From: JBAXTE01 sp964653595
GTDB lineage: Bacteria; Bacteroidota; Bacteroidia; Bacteroidales; WCHB1-69
DNA length: 26,100 nt
Assembly (NCBI GenBank): GCA_964653595.1
Contig: CAZZHH010000044.1
Coordinates: 1 to 26,100, forward strand
Direction of reading: 5' to 3'
The notes beneath the pieces were generated by a model. The model was not told the origin of the DNA and did not search any database. It saw only the letters and a list, made by a program, of their open reading frames with translations. Within the stretch, counting starts at the first letter, position 1. The number at the start of each line of letters is the position of its first letter. Positions 24,956 to 26,100 of the stretch are shown here, piece after piece. Both the position numbers and the translations under genes were made by a program.

Positions 24956-25235
24956 CTTTATTTTATGAATATAAATCTTAATTTTATTTAAAGATGTGTT
25001 TAACATGATGGGATTAAAACCATCAACTTTTGCTGAGCTTATTCACCTCCAAAATATTGGCAGTGAAAAATCATTATTCATCTTCAAATTAATAATATGA
25101 CACAAAAGTATTCAATATTACATTGAACAAAAATAAATACCATCCATGGAAATGTTAATCTATTACAAATCAACATTTAAGCTTTTATGAATAGTCTTTA
25201 TAATATCCATAAAAACGTCTTTTCAAAAAACTTTT

Positions 25236-25266
25236 TTTGATAATATATATAAAAAATGTACCTTTG
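25236..25266 (+). promoter_or_regulatory. consensus Bacteroidota promoter of tRNA-Lys
   Basis: TTTG at 25236-25239 and TACCTTTG at 25259-25266 are spaced by 19 bases, a textbook -33/-7 pair, ending 18 bases before the first tRNA base. Confidence 0.88.
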
Positions 25267-25284
25267 CATTCGATAAAATCAGAT

Positions 25285-25357
25285 GTCTCCGTAGCTCAGT
25301 TGGTAGAGCAATTGACTCTTAATCAATGGGTCGGGAGTTCGAGCCTCCCCGGGGATA
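25285..25357 (+). tRNA. tRNA-Lys (anticodon CTT)
   Basis: A full 73-nt cloverleaf: acceptor GTCTCCG/CGGGGAT (with G-T pairs at 1:72 and 4:69), D arm GCTC AGTTGGTA GAGC, anticodon arm ATTGA-CTCTTAA-TCAAT with anticodon CTT, variable GGGTC, T arm GGGAG TTCGAGC CTCCC, discriminator A. CCA is not encoded. Confidence 0.93.
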
Positions 25358-25358
25358 C

Positions 25359-25391
25359 AAAAAGAGTTGCTTTACAGTAGCTCTTTTTTTT
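25359..25391 (+). terminator. terminator of tRNA-Lys
   Basis: AAAAGAG / CTCTTTT (25360-25366 with 25381-25387) extended by TTGCT/AGTAG pairs with wobbles around a TTAC loop, followed by Ts to 25391. Confidence 0.85.
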
Positions 25392-25437
25392 ATTATAATA
25401 CTTCTCTTTTAAAGAAAAAGAAGGTATAAAATACTAA

Positions 25438-25494
25438 GGTAGAGCAATGGCGCTTATAGCGCCATGGGTCGGGAGTTCGAGCCTACCCGGGGAA
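25438..25494 (+). pseudogene. tRNA remnant with a different anticodon arm (TAT)
   Basis: About 80 bases after tRNA-Lys the sequence GGTAGAGCA (25438-25446) repeats the 3' half of its D arm, and GGGTCGGGAGTTCGAGCCT (25466-25484) repeats its variable and T arm exactly, followed by ACCCGGGGAA in place of CCCCGGGGAT. Between them the anticodon arm is replaced by TGGCG-CTTATAG-CGCCA, a canonical 17-nt arm with anticodon TAT. The 5' acceptor strand and the GCTC of the D stem are missing and the T stem has a G-A mismatch, so it cannot be a functional tRNA. Confidence 0.7.
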
Positions 25495-25547
25495 TTAAAC
25501 AAACTCATTCTCGACATTTCAAGGTATATTCTTGTGCTTTCGGGTAT

Positions 25548-25838
25548 CTAATTCGGGACTCTAACCAACTGAGCTATGAATTCAGGATAAAACCCTTCTA
25601 CAATTCTTTTGAGCATTATCTTGCTTTTCATTTGTTTTAATTTCTTTTCAATATGAATTGCATCTACTCTGTTTTCATTTATCTCGAAAGCAGCAACCAT
25701 TGTCCATGGCCGATATTTTGAGGTAAATGTTTGCCTTTCGGTATTATTATGACTCCATAACCTATTCTCCAAATTGTCTGTATGTCCGATGTAGTACTTG
25801 TCAAACTTTTCTGAATAAAGAATGTAAACATAAAACAT
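25548..25838 (-). CDS. GIY-YIG nuclease-domain protein with tRNA-derived C-terminus
   Basis: This 96-residue protein is a single GIY-YIG domain of the small UPF0213/YhbQ-like type. Y3-V4-Y5-I6-L7 and Y16-I17-G18-H19-T20 form the signature, R26 and H30 lie in the first helix, and E64 is the metal-binding glutamate in HIEKKLKQMKSK. So the active-site residues are present. The last 18 or so codons (IVEGFYPEFIAQLVRVPN) lie in a 55-bp sequence repeated at 26046-26100. Within it, bases 25561-25576 on the minus strand are TAGCTCAGTTGGTTAG, a tRNA D-arm. The gene end is thus fused to tRNA sequence. Such short GIY-YIG genes near tRNA and rRNA genes are frequent in Bacteroidota (from memory); their function is not established. 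Confidence 0.85.
   Translation of the reverse strand: MFYVYILYSEKFDKYYIGHTDNLENRLWSHNNTERQTFTSKYRPWTMVAAFEINENRVDAIHIEKKLKQMKSKIMLKRIVEGFYPEFIAQLVRVPN
25551..25605 (-). repeat. 55-bp exact direct repeat, copy 1 (3' end of GIY-YIG gene)
   Basis: ATTCGGGACTCTAACC to CTTCTACAATT is identical at 26046-26100, where the window ends, so the true repeat is longer. It covers the C-terminal codons of the GIY-YIG gene and the D-arm-like stretch. Confidence 0.95.
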
Positions 25839-25869
25839 TTGTGCAAATTTTTGTGTACATAAACAAAAA

Positions 25870-25895
25870 AGAGTTACAGTAAAAACTGTAACTCT
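25870..25895 (-). terminator. hairpin terminator for minus-strand transcripts from the right
   Basis: AGAGTTACAGT / ACTGTAACTCT (25870-25880 with 25885-25895) with an AAAA loop. On the minus strand the stem is followed by TTTTTGTTT, the expected tail. It would stop transcription coming from the second GIY-YIG gene before the first one begins at 25838. Confidence 0.8.
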
Positions 25896-25918
25896 CTGAT
25901 TTTAAAGCTCCCCCTTCA

Positions 25919-25976
25919 TCCCGAATAACGATTTTTAAGTACTGCTTTAGCTATCCTAAAAAATGGTAATTCGGGA
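25919..25976. repeat. first TCCCGAAT/ATTCGGGA inverted pair
   Basis: TCCCGAAT at 25919-25926 and ATTCGGGA at 25969-25976 are inverted octamers about 50 bases apart. The same pair recurs at 25995-26002 and 26046-26053, so two units follow each other with a 76-base period. The interior of this first unit is not itself palindromic. Confidence 0.55.
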
Positions 25977-25994
25977 CTGAGACCCTCTGATTAA
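25977..25994 (-). other. tRNA anticodon/variable-arm-like fragment
   Basis: The minus strand reads TTAATCAGAGGGTC followed by TCAG (25994 to 25977). This matches the 3' side of an anticodon stem plus variable loop as found in tRNA-Asn-type genes. It stands between the two inverted-octamer units with no cloverleaf around it. Confidence 0.4.
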
Positions 25995-26053
25995 TCCCGA
26001 ATAAGATACTCTTGGTATCGCAAGATGCGATAGCTAGAGTATCTTATTCGGGA
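25995..26053. repeat. 59-nt near-perfect palindrome at the end of the second GIY-YIG gene
   Basis: An 18-bp perfect stem (25995-26012 with 26036-26053, ending in TCCCGAAT/ATTCGGGA) is followed, after a 3x3 internal loop, by an inner stem TATCGCA / TGCGATA (26016-26022 with 26026-26032) and an AGA loop. The structure covers the last codons and stop of the partial GIY-YIG gene. It has no T run, so it is not a standard terminator. Confidence 0.9.
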
Positions 26054-26100
26054 CTCTAACCAACTGAGCTATGAATTCAGGATAAAACCCTTCTACAATT
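26034..26100 (-). CDS. second GIY-YIG gene, C-terminal end only (runs out of the window)
   Basis: From the right edge the minus strand encodes IVEGFYPEFIAQLVRVPN, identical to the end of the first GIY-YIG protein, then KIL and TAG at 26034-26036. The three extra codons come from the palindrome. The rest lies beyond 26100, so the identification rests on identity with the neighbour's tail. Confidence 0.6.
   Translation of the reverse strand, partial: IVEGFYPEFIAQLVRVPNKIL
26046..26100 (-). repeat. 55-bp exact direct repeat, copy 2
   Basis: Identical to 25551-25605, with 495 bases between equivalent positions. It is cut by the window edge. Confidence 0.95.

Larger units (their letters stand above)
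24728..25235. other. intergenic region between tnaA and tRNA-Lys
   Basis: This gap of about 500 bases is AT-rich. The part next to tnaA (to 24955) holds a plausible minus-strand -7 box and a 24-codon ORF. The remainder (24960-25235) shows no protein-like frame, repeat or RNA fold that I could support. Confidence 0.5.

Noticed and set aside
25438..25494. Functional tRNA-Ile(TAT)
   Set aside because: The 5' acceptor strand and the 5' half of the D stem are missing and the T stem has a mismatch.

Overview
The window looks like a chromosomal segment of a Bacteroidota bacterium. It is AT-rich, carries the gliding/type IX secretion translocon gene sprA directly behind ruvA, has an OstA-like protein and a porphyromonad-type tryptophanase, and shows several -7 boxes of the Bacteroidota form TAnnTTTG with little Shine-Dalgarno sequence. 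The sequence does not settle the order (Bacteroidales and Flavobacteriales are both possible).

Layout. At 1-280 lie the possible tail of one plus-strand gene and the signal-peptide start of another, which breaks off against a truncated minus-strand helicase gene (about 273-788). A compact minus-strand series runs from 10455 to about 273: malic enzyme, ruvA, sprA, a MutT-like Nudix gene with an in-frame TGA, and the cut helicase. Divergent from malic enzyme is a carboxyltransferase-type enzyme (10655-12436) whose C-terminal biotinyl-like domain lacks the biotin lysine. Then come tRNA-Gln(CTG), an OstA-like protein, a small lipoprotein, and an overlapping operon of two lgt paralogues plus gpmA. 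That operon converges on the membrane pyrophosphatase gene hppA across a shared bidirectional terminator.

From 20.4 kb the content is accessory-like. A three-gene hipB-hipS-hipT toxin-antitoxin operon is preceded by three near-identical palindromic operators spaced about 60 bp apart, the last covering the hipB start codon. Next are a stand-alone lipoprotein with a SecD P1-head-like domain, tryptophanase with a long 5' leader holding a possible 24-codon leader ORF, and tRNA-Lys(CTT) with a consensus promoter and terminator.

The right end (25.4-26.1 kb) is a mosaic of tRNA fragments. It holds a tRNA remnant with an exchanged anticodon arm, a GIY-YIG gene whose C-terminal codons are a tRNA D-arm sequence, an exact 55-bp repeat of that gene end leading into a second GIY-YIG gene that leaves the window, and a large palindrome at its stop codon. 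No CRISPR array, rRNA, transposase or phage structural gene was seen. The most noteworthy items are the HipBST locus with its operator array, the GIY-YIG/tRNA mosaic, the interrupted Nudix gene and the tandem lgt pair.
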